From contig JAISRB010000130.1 in the NCBI GenBank assembly GCA_031273825.1, positions 1 to 33,464 of the forward strand: DNA of 33,464 nucleotides. Direction: 5' to 3'. The stretch's first letter is position 1. Every line of letters starts with the position of its first letter. The notes below the pieces were generated by a model. It worked only from the letters and a program-made list of their open reading frames with translations, was not told the DNA's origin and did not search any database. Below, piece after piece: positions 7,009 to 13,809 of the stretch. Made by a program: the position numbers and the translations under genes. This DNA comes from Clostridiales bacterium. Its GTDB lineage: Bacteria; Bacillota; Clostridia; Christensenellales; JAISNN01.

Positions 7009-8367
7009 TTACCGATTATTCTCTAAGTCGATTTTAAGCGGTTTAAAAATTTTGTCGTATTTTTTGAAAAAGACAAAAAGAACGGCGGCGGCAATCGCGC
7101 TTGCCGTCGCGCACGCAATCGGGAAGGAAAGCCATATATAGGCGGCTCCTTTTGCCGCGCCCAAAAGGAGCGCAAAGGGCGGCACAAAAATAAAGCTTGA
7201 GGCAAACAGTAAGGCGGCCATAAGCTTTTTGCCCGTCGATTGCAAAAGCATGCCTACGGCGGACGGCAAAAACATAAACGGAAAGGCGGCGGCTACTTGT
7301 CTTAAGGCAGGAGCCGCTACGTCGATAAGCGCGCTATCCGAAGTGAAAATACTTATCAAAAGGCGCGGCGCAAGCTCGCAGATTATCAGCGGCAACGCAG
7401 CGGCGGCAAGCGAAAACAGCACGGTATATTTCATGGCGGTTTTTATTCTTTCGGGCTTTCCCGCTCCGTGGTTATATCCCGCTATCGGTTGCAGGACCTG
7501 GGTAATCGCCGTTAAGGGCACTATGCAAAACATAAATATTTTGCCGATAATGCCGTATGTTATTTGCGGCTCGCCGCCGCCTATCGTCCTAAGCGCGTTG
7601 TTTAAAAGAGCCATGCCCGCCGCGATCGAACCCATTTGCACAAGCGACGGCAAGCCGACCGTCAAAACGCCGCCGAGCGTTTTGACCTTAAATCTTACGT
7701 TCTTGAAATCTAAGAACGAAAACCTTGTGAAAAATAACAGCGCCGTGATAAAAGTTGCGATATAACAACCGAGTGTCGCATATGCCGCGCTCTCTGCGCC
7801 CATATTAAAGCCGAATATCAAAACCCCGTCCAAAACGATATTTATTGAAACGGGTATCACCCATTGCAAAAGGGCATAAAGCATTTTGCCCTCCGCGCGC
7901 ATTACCGCGGAAAAGCCGGTGGAGAATACCGTTCCGATTAGCAATATCCGCAAATACGGCTCGGCGTATGCCTTTAGGTTGTCGGCGACGCCTAAAGCGT
8001 TCAAAAGAGGGTCTATAAAAATCAAACCGAGCGCGGTTATAAGAAGCGAGGCAACCCAAAAAGCCGTTGCCGCCGCAAACACCGTTTCGCCGGCTTTTTT
8101 CTTGTCGTTCTTGCCGAGTAATTGCGAAACCAAGATGGCCGCGCCGCCGCCCGTCATTGAGGATACCGCGCCTTGCAGCATAATAAAGGGCAACACCGCC
8201 GCAATGCCGCCGAGCGCGTCCGCACCTATGCCGCGCCCGATAAAAATCGCGTCCGTCAGCGTATATACGCCGTTTAGCGCAAGCGCGGCGAAGGTCGTTA
8301 CCGAATAGCTAAGTATCAGCCGCGGAATACTCTTTTGCTCCAAATCACGCAGTTTATCTTTTGCCAT
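7009..8367 (-). CDS. MATE-family multidrug/cation efflux transporter
   Basis: 452 residues with about 12 hydrophobic segments arranged in two similar halves. The N-terminal IPRLILSYSVTTFAALALNGVY and GGGAAILVSQLLGKND (loop after the second helix) are typical of MATE proteins. They extrude cationic compounds using an Na+ or H+ gradient. The start codon lies inside the 3' end of the upstream kinase gene (14-bp overlap), with no strong ribosome site of its own. Translation is therefore probably coupled. The substrate is unknown. An internal 62-bp segment (7553-7614) is duplicated at 6047-6108. The gene ends 21 bp from repeat copy A. Confidence 0.94.
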   Translation of the reverse strand: MAKDKLRDLEQKSIPRLILSYSVTTFAALALNGVYTLTDAIFIGRGIGADALGGIAAVLPFIMLQGAVSSMTGGGAAILVSQLLGKNDKKKAGETVFAAATAFWVASLLITALGLIFIDPLLNALGVADNLKAYAEPYLRILLIGTVFSTGFSAVMRAEGKMLYALLQWVIPVSINIVLDGVLIFGFNMGAESAAYATLGCYIATFITALLFFTRFSFLDFKNVRFKVKTLGGVLTVGLPSLVQMGSIAAGMALLNNALRTIGGGEPQITYGIIGKIFMFCIVPLTAITQVLQPIAGYNHGAGKPERIKTAMKYTVLFSLAAAALPLIICELAPRLLISIFTSDSALIDVAAPALRQVAAAFPFMFLPSAVGMLLQSTGKKLMAALLFASSFIFVPPFALLLGAAKGAAYIWLSFPIACATASAIAAAVLFVFFKKYDKIFKPLKIDLENNR

Positions 8368-9370
8368 ACGACAATTTTTTTAGCGCGGAAAACGCCCGCC
8401 TTGCGACAACCGCGCTTGCTATAGTTCCGCCGAGATATACGGGGTTAAAATATTTTTTTGCGCCCTTAAAGCGCGAAAACCGCTCGGCGTACATTATCGC
8501 GGCGAGGTAGGTCGCCATGAGGTTATAGCGGATTTGCGTGTCGGCGTCGTCCGCGATTAGCTTTTTTGCGGCGTATTTGTTGTAATTGGTCAAAATATTC
8601 TTTTTTTCAAAGGGCTTTAACAGCTCGGGCATTACGAGGTCGCCTATCGGGTCGCCCCAAAAACCGCGCTCCAAGTCAAGCGCGGCAAGCTCTATGCCGC
8701 CGTCCGCGGTTCTTTGACAAAACAGATTCATAGAGTGAACGTCAAAATTTACGAATACGCACGGCGCGTCCTTTAGCGAGTCGGCAAACTTGTCTATGTA
8801 TGACAACAGCCTTTCTCCGATTTTGCATTTCTTTCCGAAGGCCGCCGAGTCGTCGATAAGAGCTTGCGTCATGCCCGTCAAGGCGTCCTTCCAATTGTCG
8901 CAAAGCCCCGTTTGCTCATAGCCGTAGCCCACGCCTTGAATTTTGTGAAATTCCGCCAAAAGCCGCGCGATTTCTCCGTCGGCTTTTTGCTTTTCTATGG
9001 GCGACAGCCCGGCTTTGTCGAGTCTTTCGCCGCTCAAAAATTCCATTATAAAATAGGCGGCGGAGATTATCCTTCCGCTAAAATCCGCAAAGATTATTTC
9101 GGGCGTTTTTATAGTCGTTTTTTCCTTGAGCAGGCGATAAAACTTCACCTCGGAGTTCATTATATTTTTTTCGTATGACAAAACCGCCGCGTCTTTCGGC
9201 GGCGCAATCTTTATGACATATTTCTTGCCGCTTTTATCAATCGCAGAAAAGACGCTGTTATACCAACCGTCCGAAATCTCGGTTACGCCGTCTATTCCGC
9301 CTATGCCCGCCGCCTCAAAAACGGTGCGGAGACGGTCTTGCGTTATTTCATATTTTGTCAGGCTTTTCAT
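8354..9370 (-). CDS. Aminoglycoside-phosphotransferase-like small-molecule kinase
   Basis: 338 residues with the APH/choline-kinase fold. The nucleotide-binding beta-sheet contains YVIKIAPP (lysine near residue 53). The catalytic loop reads FVNFDVHSMN, near residues 207-216, with the catalytic Asp and the metal-binding Asn kept. The first His of the usual H-G-D is replaced by Asn. The second metal site is DLERGFWGDP. The family phosphorylates sugars, antibiotics, choline or similar hydroxylated compounds, and nothing here fixes the substrate. It is the first gene of a two-gene unit with the MATE transporter, transcribed from the consensus promoter in repeat copy B. A kinase paired with an efflux pump could be a detoxification or resistance pair. 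That is an inference. Confidence 0.88.
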   Translation of the reverse strand: MKSLTKYEITQDRLRTVFEAAGIGGIDGVTEISDGWYNSVFSAIDKSGKKYVIKIAPPKDAAVLSYEKNIMNSEVKFYRLLKEKTTIKTPEIIFADFSGRIISAAYFIMEFLSGERLDKAGLSPIEKQKADGEIARLLAEFHKIQGVGYGYEQTGLCDNWKDALTGMTQALIDDSAAFGKKCKIGERLLSYIDKFADSLKDAPCVFVNFDVHSMNLFCQRTADGGIELAALDLERGFWGDPIGDLVMPELLKPFEKKNILTNYNKYAAKKLIADDADTQIRYNLMATYLAAIMYAERFSRFKGAKKYFNPVYLGGTIASAVVARRAFSALKKLSYGKR

Positions 9371-9417
9371 TTCTTTTCACACCTTATACACCGAAAAAAA
9401 TTCCGCGCCCTTTGTTT

Positions 9418-9625
9418 AATATTATTATACGCCGTCTAAGAGGGCTTGTCAATGCGCGCTTCCGTTTTTTATATAATAAAACTTATATGCAACTTAATAT
9501 GTGCCGCTTGTGCGGCAAGCCGCAATTAACGTGCTCAAAAAATAACGCCTAAAAAGACAAAAATCATGTTTACCGCAATATGCATAATTATCGGGGCGAG
9601 TAAACCCTTAGAAGTAGTTATTGCC
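9418..9625. repeat. Direct repeat, copy B (about 208 bp; CPBP-gene tail plus promoter)
   Basis: This is the partner of copy A (6782-6988), same orientation, 2.6 kb away. It is the longer-context copy: the CPBP sequence continues upstream to 9738, so B is likely the source and A the duplicate. Recombination between the copies would delete the kinase-MATE unit as a 2.6-kb circle. Confidence 0.92.
9424..9452 (-). promoter_or_regulatory. Promoter of the kinase-MATE operon (within repeat copy B)
   Basis: On the minus strand TTGACA (9452-9447) and TATAAT (9429-9424) have a 17-bp spacer. The kinase ATG (9370) follows about 47 bp after the predicted start site. Confidence 0.85.
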
Positions 9626-9738
9626 GCGCCGTCCATATAAAAACCGCCGACGGAAAAGACGAGGCAGACCCAAAGCAGAAAGCCTAACGACAAATTATAG
9701 AATCCGAAGGATAGGGAAGATATTACGAGCGCGATCGG
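9535..9738 (-). pseudogene. CPBP-family intramembrane protease, C-terminal remnant (copy B)
   Basis: 68 codons on the minus strand, closed upstream by an in-frame TAG (9741-9739) and downstream by TGA (9537-9535). The sequence shows ISSLSFGFYNLSLGF and later GLLAPIIMHIAVN. These are the last two helices of CPBP proteases (the first normally F-x-x-x-H, here Tyr-Asn in place of the His). The Glu-Glu motif and all earlier helices are lost. The family is often linked to bacteriocin immunity or prenyl-protein processing, but this copy cannot work. Confidence 0.65.
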
Positions 9739-9747
9739 CTATGCCTT

Positions 9748-10524
9748 TTATGCCTTCGGTTTTTCCCAATTTGCCTCTATGATTTCTTCGAGCGTTATAT
9801 TCGGGTTTTTGTACCGCGCATTTTTGTTTTTGTCCGGTTTGATTCCGATTGCCTTGCGCGGGCAGAGTTGAATACATGCAAGACAAAACTCGCAGACGCG
9901 CTCTTTGCGTTTCGCCTTGCCGTCGTTCTCAATTTTTATATTGCCGACGGGGCAAACCTTAGTGCAAATTCCACAACCCGTGCATTTGTCGTTTAGCATT
10001 TTGAGTCGCTTGCCGTTATTAAAGCCGGGCATGATTCTATTCATCAATGCGACGAGCTTATGTAGCTTAACGCCATTCTTCGTCGCGATCGGAACGCCTT
10101 TTTGCCGCTCCGATACGGCTTTTATAATTGCGCTCAATTGCCCGTCTACATTTTTGTCGATAGCCGTTTGTTCGTTCATATCGAATGCGGGCAAATAATT
10201 ATCCACCATTTTTACGGTCGCTATATAGTCCGGCTTTCTCTCGGACTTTTCGCAAAACCGAGCCGTCCATTCGGGACAATCGCAGTCGTGCTTACCGTAT
10301 GTCATGACAAAATATAAATAGTCGGTTTGGAAGGCGGCTTTTTTTAAAAACTCCTTGACCGATTTCGGCGGCTCGGCGCAATATATCGGAAAAACGACGC
10401 CGATTGCGGAAGCTTTAAATTCCGGACTCCCGCCGTTTATAATTTGCGGAATGCTTATGGGCTTTTCGTCGAGCCGTTTTGCGACATAAAGGCTGTTGCC
10501 CATCGCCGTAAAATATAACACCAT
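9748..10524 (-). CDS. EFR1-type ferredoxin protein (flavodoxin-like domain plus two 4Fe-4S clusters)
   Basis: 258 residues. The N-terminal half starts YFTAMGNSLYVAK, an FMN-binding T-x-x-G-N-S loop as in flavodoxins, followed by VFPIYCAEPP. The C-terminal part has CTGCGICTKVCPVGN and CEFCLACIQLCPRKA, two complete four-Cys sets for 4Fe-4S clusters. Proteins of this design move low-potential electrons between ferredoxin and flavin partners in anaerobes. Its ATG directly follows the stop codon of the aldo/keto reductase gene with no gap. The two are probably co-translated, and the reductase may be its redox partner. That partnership is inferred from position. Confidence 0.9.
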   Translation of the reverse strand: MVLYFTAMGNSLYVAKRLDEKPISIPQIINGGSPEFKASAIGVVFPIYCAEPPKSVKEFLKKAAFQTDYLYFVMTYGKHDCDCPEWTARFCEKSERKPDYIATVKMVDNYLPAFDMNEQTAIDKNVDGQLSAIIKAVSERQKGVPIATKNGVKLHKLVALMNRIMPGFNNGKRLKMLNDKCTGCGICTKVCPVGNIKIENDGKAKRKERVCEFCLACIQLCPRKAIGIKPDKNKNARYKNPNITLEEIIEANWEKPKA

Positions 10525-11385
10525 TTAGATTTTTCCCCTTTGCGCTATCCATGAAAAGAACATTTCCACGGACTCCTGTGTGTCGTGGCGAAAGAAAAGG
10601 CTCTCGTTTTTGTCGAGCAGGCCTATGGCTTTGATATCGTCCGCGCTTAGCTCAAAATCAAAAACGTCGAGGTTTTCAATCATTCTTTCTCTGTGCGTCG
10701 TCTTGGGAATGACGACGACGCCCTCTTGTATGAGAAAGCGGAGCGCGGCTTGCGCGGCGGTTTTGCCGTATTTTTTGCCGATTGCCGTCAAGGTTTCGTT
10801 TGAAAAAAAGCCGTTTTTGCCCTCGGCAAACGGCGCCCACGCCTCTATTTGACAGTCGTATTTTTTTGCGGTCTCTCTCGCTTTTTTTTGTTGAAAAAAT
10901 ACATGCGCCTCAATTTGATTGACCTGCGGCTTTATTTTGTTAAAAAGTGTTATATCGGTAAATCTGTCGGGATAAAAGTTGCTGACGCCGATTGCGCGAA
11001 CCTTGCCGGCCTTGTAGGCCGCCTCTAACGCGCGGTACGCGCCGTAACAGTCGCCGAACGGCTGATGTAATAAAAAAAGGTCGGCGTAGTCGGTTTTGAG
11101 TCTTTTGAGAGAGGCGTCGATTGCCGCCGCGGCGTTGTCAAAGCCGTAGTTGTCTATCCATAATTTTGTCGTGATAAACAGCTCGCTCCTCGGCACGCCG
11201 CATTTTATGACGGCGTCGCCGACGGCCGCCTCGTTGCGGTAGCTTTGCGCCGTATCGATGTGACGGTAGCCGACCTCGATAGCGTCAAGGACGCACCGTT
11301 CGCATTCGGCATGGTCGGGAATTTGAAAGACGCCGTAGCCGAGTATCGGCATTTTTACGCCGTTGTTTAAAGTAACGTATTCCAT
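10525..11385 (-). CDS. Aldo/keto reductase
   Basis: 286 residues forming a (beta/alpha)8 barrel of the AKR superfamily. The catalytic residues are visible: Asp and Tyr in HIDTAQSYRNE (about residues 42-52), Lys in ITTKLW (about 74) and His in FLLHQPF (about 107). The NADPH-binding region includes IPKTTHRERM near residue 222. The closest type is the 2,5-diketo-gluconate reductase/prostaglandin F synthase-like group common in Firmicutes. It reduces an aldehyde or ketone with NADPH in the cytoplasm; the substrate is unknown. A GGAGG ribosome site and a promoter at 11415-11443 precede it. Confidence 0.92.
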   Translation of the reverse strand: MEYVTLNNGVKMPILGYGVFQIPDHAECERCVLDAIEVGYRHIDTAQSYRNEAAVGDAVIKCGVPRSELFITTKLWIDNYGFDNAAAAIDASLKRLKTDYADLFLLHQPFGDCYGAYRALEAAYKAGKVRAIGVSNFYPDRFTDITLFNKIKPQVNQIEAHVFFQQKKARETAKKYDCQIEAWAPFAEGKNGFFSNETLTAIGKKYGKTAAQAALRFLIQEGVVVIPKTTHRERMIENLDVFDFELSADDIKAIGLLDKNESLFFRHDTQESVEMFFSWIAQRGKI

Positions 11386-11414
11386 AATCGGTTCCTCCGT
11401 AATTATATTTTAAT

Positions 11415-11443
11415 AGGATATTTCTTTTTTTGAGCAATGTCAA
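11415..11443 (-). promoter_or_regulatory. Promoter of the aldo/keto reductase-ferredoxin operon
   Basis: TTGACA (11443-11438) and TATCCT (11420-11415) on the minus strand are 17 bp apart. The -35 box overlaps the TGA stop codon of the upstream acetyltransferase gene, so the intergenic space is minimal. Confidence 0.75.
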
Positions 11444-12090
11444 GAGCGGCGTTCCGCCCTAAGCCCGGGCGGAACCCGTCGGCCTTTGGCGTAAAACTCC
11501 TTGTCAAGGTCGGTAATTTCGCGCAAGACGCGGCAGGGATTGCCGACGGCGACGACGTTCGGGGGAATATCCCGGGTTACGACGCTGCCCGCGCCGATGA
11601 CGCTGTTTTCGCCGATAGTCACTCCCGGCAGAATTATTGAATGTCCGCCTACCCATACGTAATCGCCTATATGGATAGGGAATGAAAACTGCCGCCATTC
11701 GCCGTTAAACTCGCGAATGTCGACGTGCACGGGGTGTCCTACCGTGCAAACCGTGACGTTCGGGCCGAACAAAACCTTGTTGCCGATATAAATATTGCCG
11801 TCGTCGACGAGCGTCAGCCCAAAATTGGCGTAACAGTCGTCGCCCCACGACGTGTTGCGTCCCCAATTTGCAAAAAACGGCGACTCGATATACAAATTCG
11901 CGCCGACCGAGCGGAATATTTTGCGCAGTAACCGCGCCTTTAGCTTTAGGCTGTAGGTGTGCGCGCGGTTATATCTGCGTATCCGCGCGATATCGCGCCG
12001 CTGCGCGCGCATAAATTCGGCGGTGCAGACGTTTAATTCGCCGCTTTCGGCATAACGCCGCAGTTGTTCGTCAAAGCTTGCTTTATCCAT
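11440..12090 (-). CDS. Second hexapeptide-repeat O-acetyltransferase
   Basis: 216 residues on the same plan as the enzyme at 6118-6726. An Arg-rich helical N-terminus is followed by ANWGRNTSWGDDCYANFG, a beta-helix with IGNKVLFGPNV, the catalytic His in CTVGHPV, and the closing VAVGNPCRVLREI. It acetylates a sugar or related hydroxyl using acetyl-CoA; the acceptor is unknown. No ribosome site precedes the ATG. The promoter's -10 box ends only 6 bp before the start codon, so the messenger is predicted to be leaderless. The C-terminus has a short basic extension (RRVPPGLRAERRS). Confidence 0.9.
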   Translation of the reverse strand: MDKASFDEQLRRYAESGELNVCTAEFMRAQRRDIARIRRYNRAHTYSLKLKARLLRKIFRSVGANLYIESPFFANWGRNTSWGDDCYANFGLTLVDDGNIYIGNKVLFGPNVTVCTVGHPVHVDIREFNGEWRQFSFPIHIGDYVWVGGHSIILPGVTIGENSVIGAGSVVTRDIPPNVVAVGNPCRVLREITDLDKEFYAKGRRVPPGLRAERRS

Positions 12091-12096
12091 GCTATT

Positions 12097-12125
12097 ATTT
12101 TACAGCTTACGGTCGCAAAAGTCAA
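12097..12125 (-). promoter_or_regulatory. Promoter placing the start site on the ATG (leaderless transcript)
   Basis: TTGACT (12125-12120), a 17-bp spacer and TAAAAT (12102-12097) on the minus strand. Six bases separate the -10 box from the ATG at 12090, so transcription should begin at or next to the A of the start codon. Confidence 0.7.
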
Positions 12126-12171
12126 TAAAATAGCAAGGCAAACGCGTTTTCATGCGTTCGACCTGCGTTTG

Positions 12172-13428
12172 TCAGCTTTTTAAGCACCCGATCGGAACGA
12201 CGAGAACGCCGTCGGGCCGCTTATAGGCGTAAGGCGTTCCGGTAAGCGTCATCAAAAACGACGGTTCCTTTGGCTCGGCGACCTTGTTTTTTAATTTTAT
12301 CAGGTTTGCCGCCGCCTCGTCTATCATATTTCCGCCTAATTTTATCTCTATCGCGCCCCATCTGCCGTCGGGAAGGTGAACAATAGCGTCGGCTTCCAGA
12401 CCGCTTTCGTCGCGGTAGTGGGAGACCTCGCCGTTTAGGCTTTGCGCGTAAGCTCTCAAATCGCGTTCGCAAAGAGACTCGAACAAAAAGCCGAAGGTCT
12501 TTAGGTCGGCGATTAAATCGTTCGGGTGCGCTCCGAGCGCGTACGCCGCGAGGGAAGGGTCGGCAAATTGCCGCTTGGCCGACGACCTGATAGTAGTCTT
12601 TGACCGAAGCCGCGGCGACCACGCGGAAACGTCGTTGATTACAAAGAGCTTTTCAAACGCCGAAATGTATGAATTGAACGTCGGCTTGGTCATTCCCTTG
12701 TCGTTGGCCTCGATATCCGCCATTATAGTCGCGTTGCTCGCAAAGGTCGATATATGCCTTGCGTAAGAGCGCAATATCGCTTGCGCCCTTTTGGGATTGC
12801 GCTCTATTCCGTCTACGTCGGTTATGTCCTCGGTCGTCAGCGACTTATAATAATATTCAATGAGCGTCGCGGCCTGCTCGGGGCGGACTACCGATTCGGG
12901 CCAGCCGCCCCTACAGACGGCAAAGGCCAGATTTTCGAGGGTCAGCTTTGACGCGCCGTTTATCGTGTCGTTTCCGTCGAATACGCGGGCAAGCGAAACC
13001 TCGCCTGACGAATCCTTTGACTCCCAGAGCGACATGGGATACATGGTTATTTTGGCAATTCTGCCCGTGCCCGTGTGCCTTTTGCCGTCCTCCCGCGGCT
13101 TTGCCGAGCCGGTGAGAATATATTGCCCGACGGAGGAATGCTCGTCTATATCGGCGCGTATAAAGTCCCAAAGAGCCGGAATTTTTTGCCACTCGTCAAA
13201 CATTAACGGCTTTTCCCCGTCGAGCAAAAGCTCTCTGCTTGTCATAGCAAAAGCCGAATAACGGTCAAAGGTCAAGGGGTCTTGCAATTTGACTACGGTT
13301 TTTGCGAACCGCTCCGCCGTCGTCGATTTGCCGCACCACTTAGGGCCTTCGATATATACGCAGCCCAACGCGTCGAGCGCGGCTTTGAACTTGCCGTCTA
13401 AAAGCCTGTTAAAATATTTCTTTGCCAC
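12172..13428 (-). CDS. AAA-type ATPase with DUF4143 C-terminal domain
   Basis: 418 residues from a GTG at 13428, with GGAGG 6 bp upstream. The Walker A motif GPKWCGKST (residues 28-36) is followed by a Walker B-like PLMFDEWQ and a sensor YILTGSAKP. The C-terminal half is DUF4143. It ends in a domain with ESLCERDLRAYA and LEADAIV...IEIKLG, a D...E-x-K arrangement like that of PD-(D/E)xK nucleases. Proteins of this family are widespread in anaerobes and have no settled function. Defence, regulatory and chaperone-like roles have all been considered. The upstream array of about 23-bp repeats is unusual and may bind the protein itself or a regulator. The gene stands alone with its own promoter. 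Confidence 0.9.
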   Translation of the reverse strand: MAKKYFNRLLDGKFKAALDALGCVYIEGPKWCGKSTTAERFAKTVVKLQDPLTFDRYSAFAMTSRELLLDGEKPLMFDEWQKIPALWDFIRADIDEHSSVGQYILTGSAKPREDGKRHTGTGRIAKITMYPMSLWESKDSSGEVSLARVFDGNDTINGASKLTLENLAFAVCRGGWPESVVRPEQAATLIEYYYKSLTTEDITDVDGIERNPKRAQAILRSYARHISTFASNATIMADIEANDKGMTKPTFNSYISAFEKLFVINDVSAWSPRLRSKTTIRSSAKRQFADPSLAAYALGAHPNDLIADLKTFGFLFESLCERDLRAYAQSLNGEVSHYRDESGLEADAIVHLPDGRWGAIEIKLGGNMIDEAAANLIKLKNKVAEPKEPSFLMTLTGTPYAYKRPDGVLVVPIGCLKS

Positions 13429-13450
13429 GAGTGACCTCCGTTATATATAC

Positions 13451-13478
13451 ATTATACTCATATTTGGCAATTTGTCAA
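13451..13478 (-). promoter_or_regulatory. Promoter of the DUF4143 ATPase gene
   Basis: TTGACA (13478-13473) and TATAAT (13456-13451) on the minus strand with a 16-bp spacer. The repeat array starts 10 bp upstream of the -35 box. Confidence 0.8.
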
Positions 13479-13487
13479 GCGTATTTT

Positions 13488-13646
13488 CCATAAAAGGTAA
13501 AATGTAATTTCCATAAAAGGTAAAATTAAAATGGTATTGCCATAAAAGGTAAAATAAAATTATCATAAAAGGTAAAGTGAAGTTACCATAAAAGGTAAAA
13601 TTAAGTTACCATAAAAGGTAAAATAAGTAGTCGTAAAAGGCGAATT
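13488..13646. repeat. Seven-copy tandem repeat array, unit CCATAAAAGGTAAAAT, period about 23 bp
   Basis: Copies begin at 13488, 13511, 13540, 13563, 13586, 13609 and 13631 (spacings 23, 29, 23, 23, 23, 22). The first, second, third, fifth and sixth are exact. The fourth differs slightly and the seventh is degenerate. The core is CC-(A/T)6-GG. The ~7-bp gaps are variable and AT-rich. The array is directly upstream of the ATPase promoter. It looks like an iteron or multi-site operator. The gaps are too short for CRISPR spacers. Confidence 0.95.
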
Positions 13647-13656
13647 GAGGCGTAAA

Positions 13657-13683
13657 GAAAGCGGCTCTTTCAAAGCCGCTTTC
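13657..13683 (-). terminator. Hairpin terminator downstream of the SDR gene
   Basis: A perfect 10-bp stem GAAAGCGGCT (13657-13666) / AGCCGCTTTC (13674-13683) with a 7-nt loop. Read on the minus strand it follows the SDR gene and is trailed by TTTACG, a short T-run. It separates the SDR unit from the ATPase repeat array. Confidence 0.7.
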
Positions 13684-13809
13684 TTTATGCCGTTCGGTTA
13701 ATTTTTGTTTTGCTATTGATATTGCGTTAGGTTGATTTTTGTTTTTGTCGTTGATAATATCGTGTTTTGTCAAATTAACGGCCGGTTTTTTGATTTTTTC
13801 TTTAGAGCC

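Noticed and set aside
13488-13646. CRISPR array
   Set aside because: Units are 16 bp with about 7-bp gaps, far too short for spacers, and no cas genes are present.
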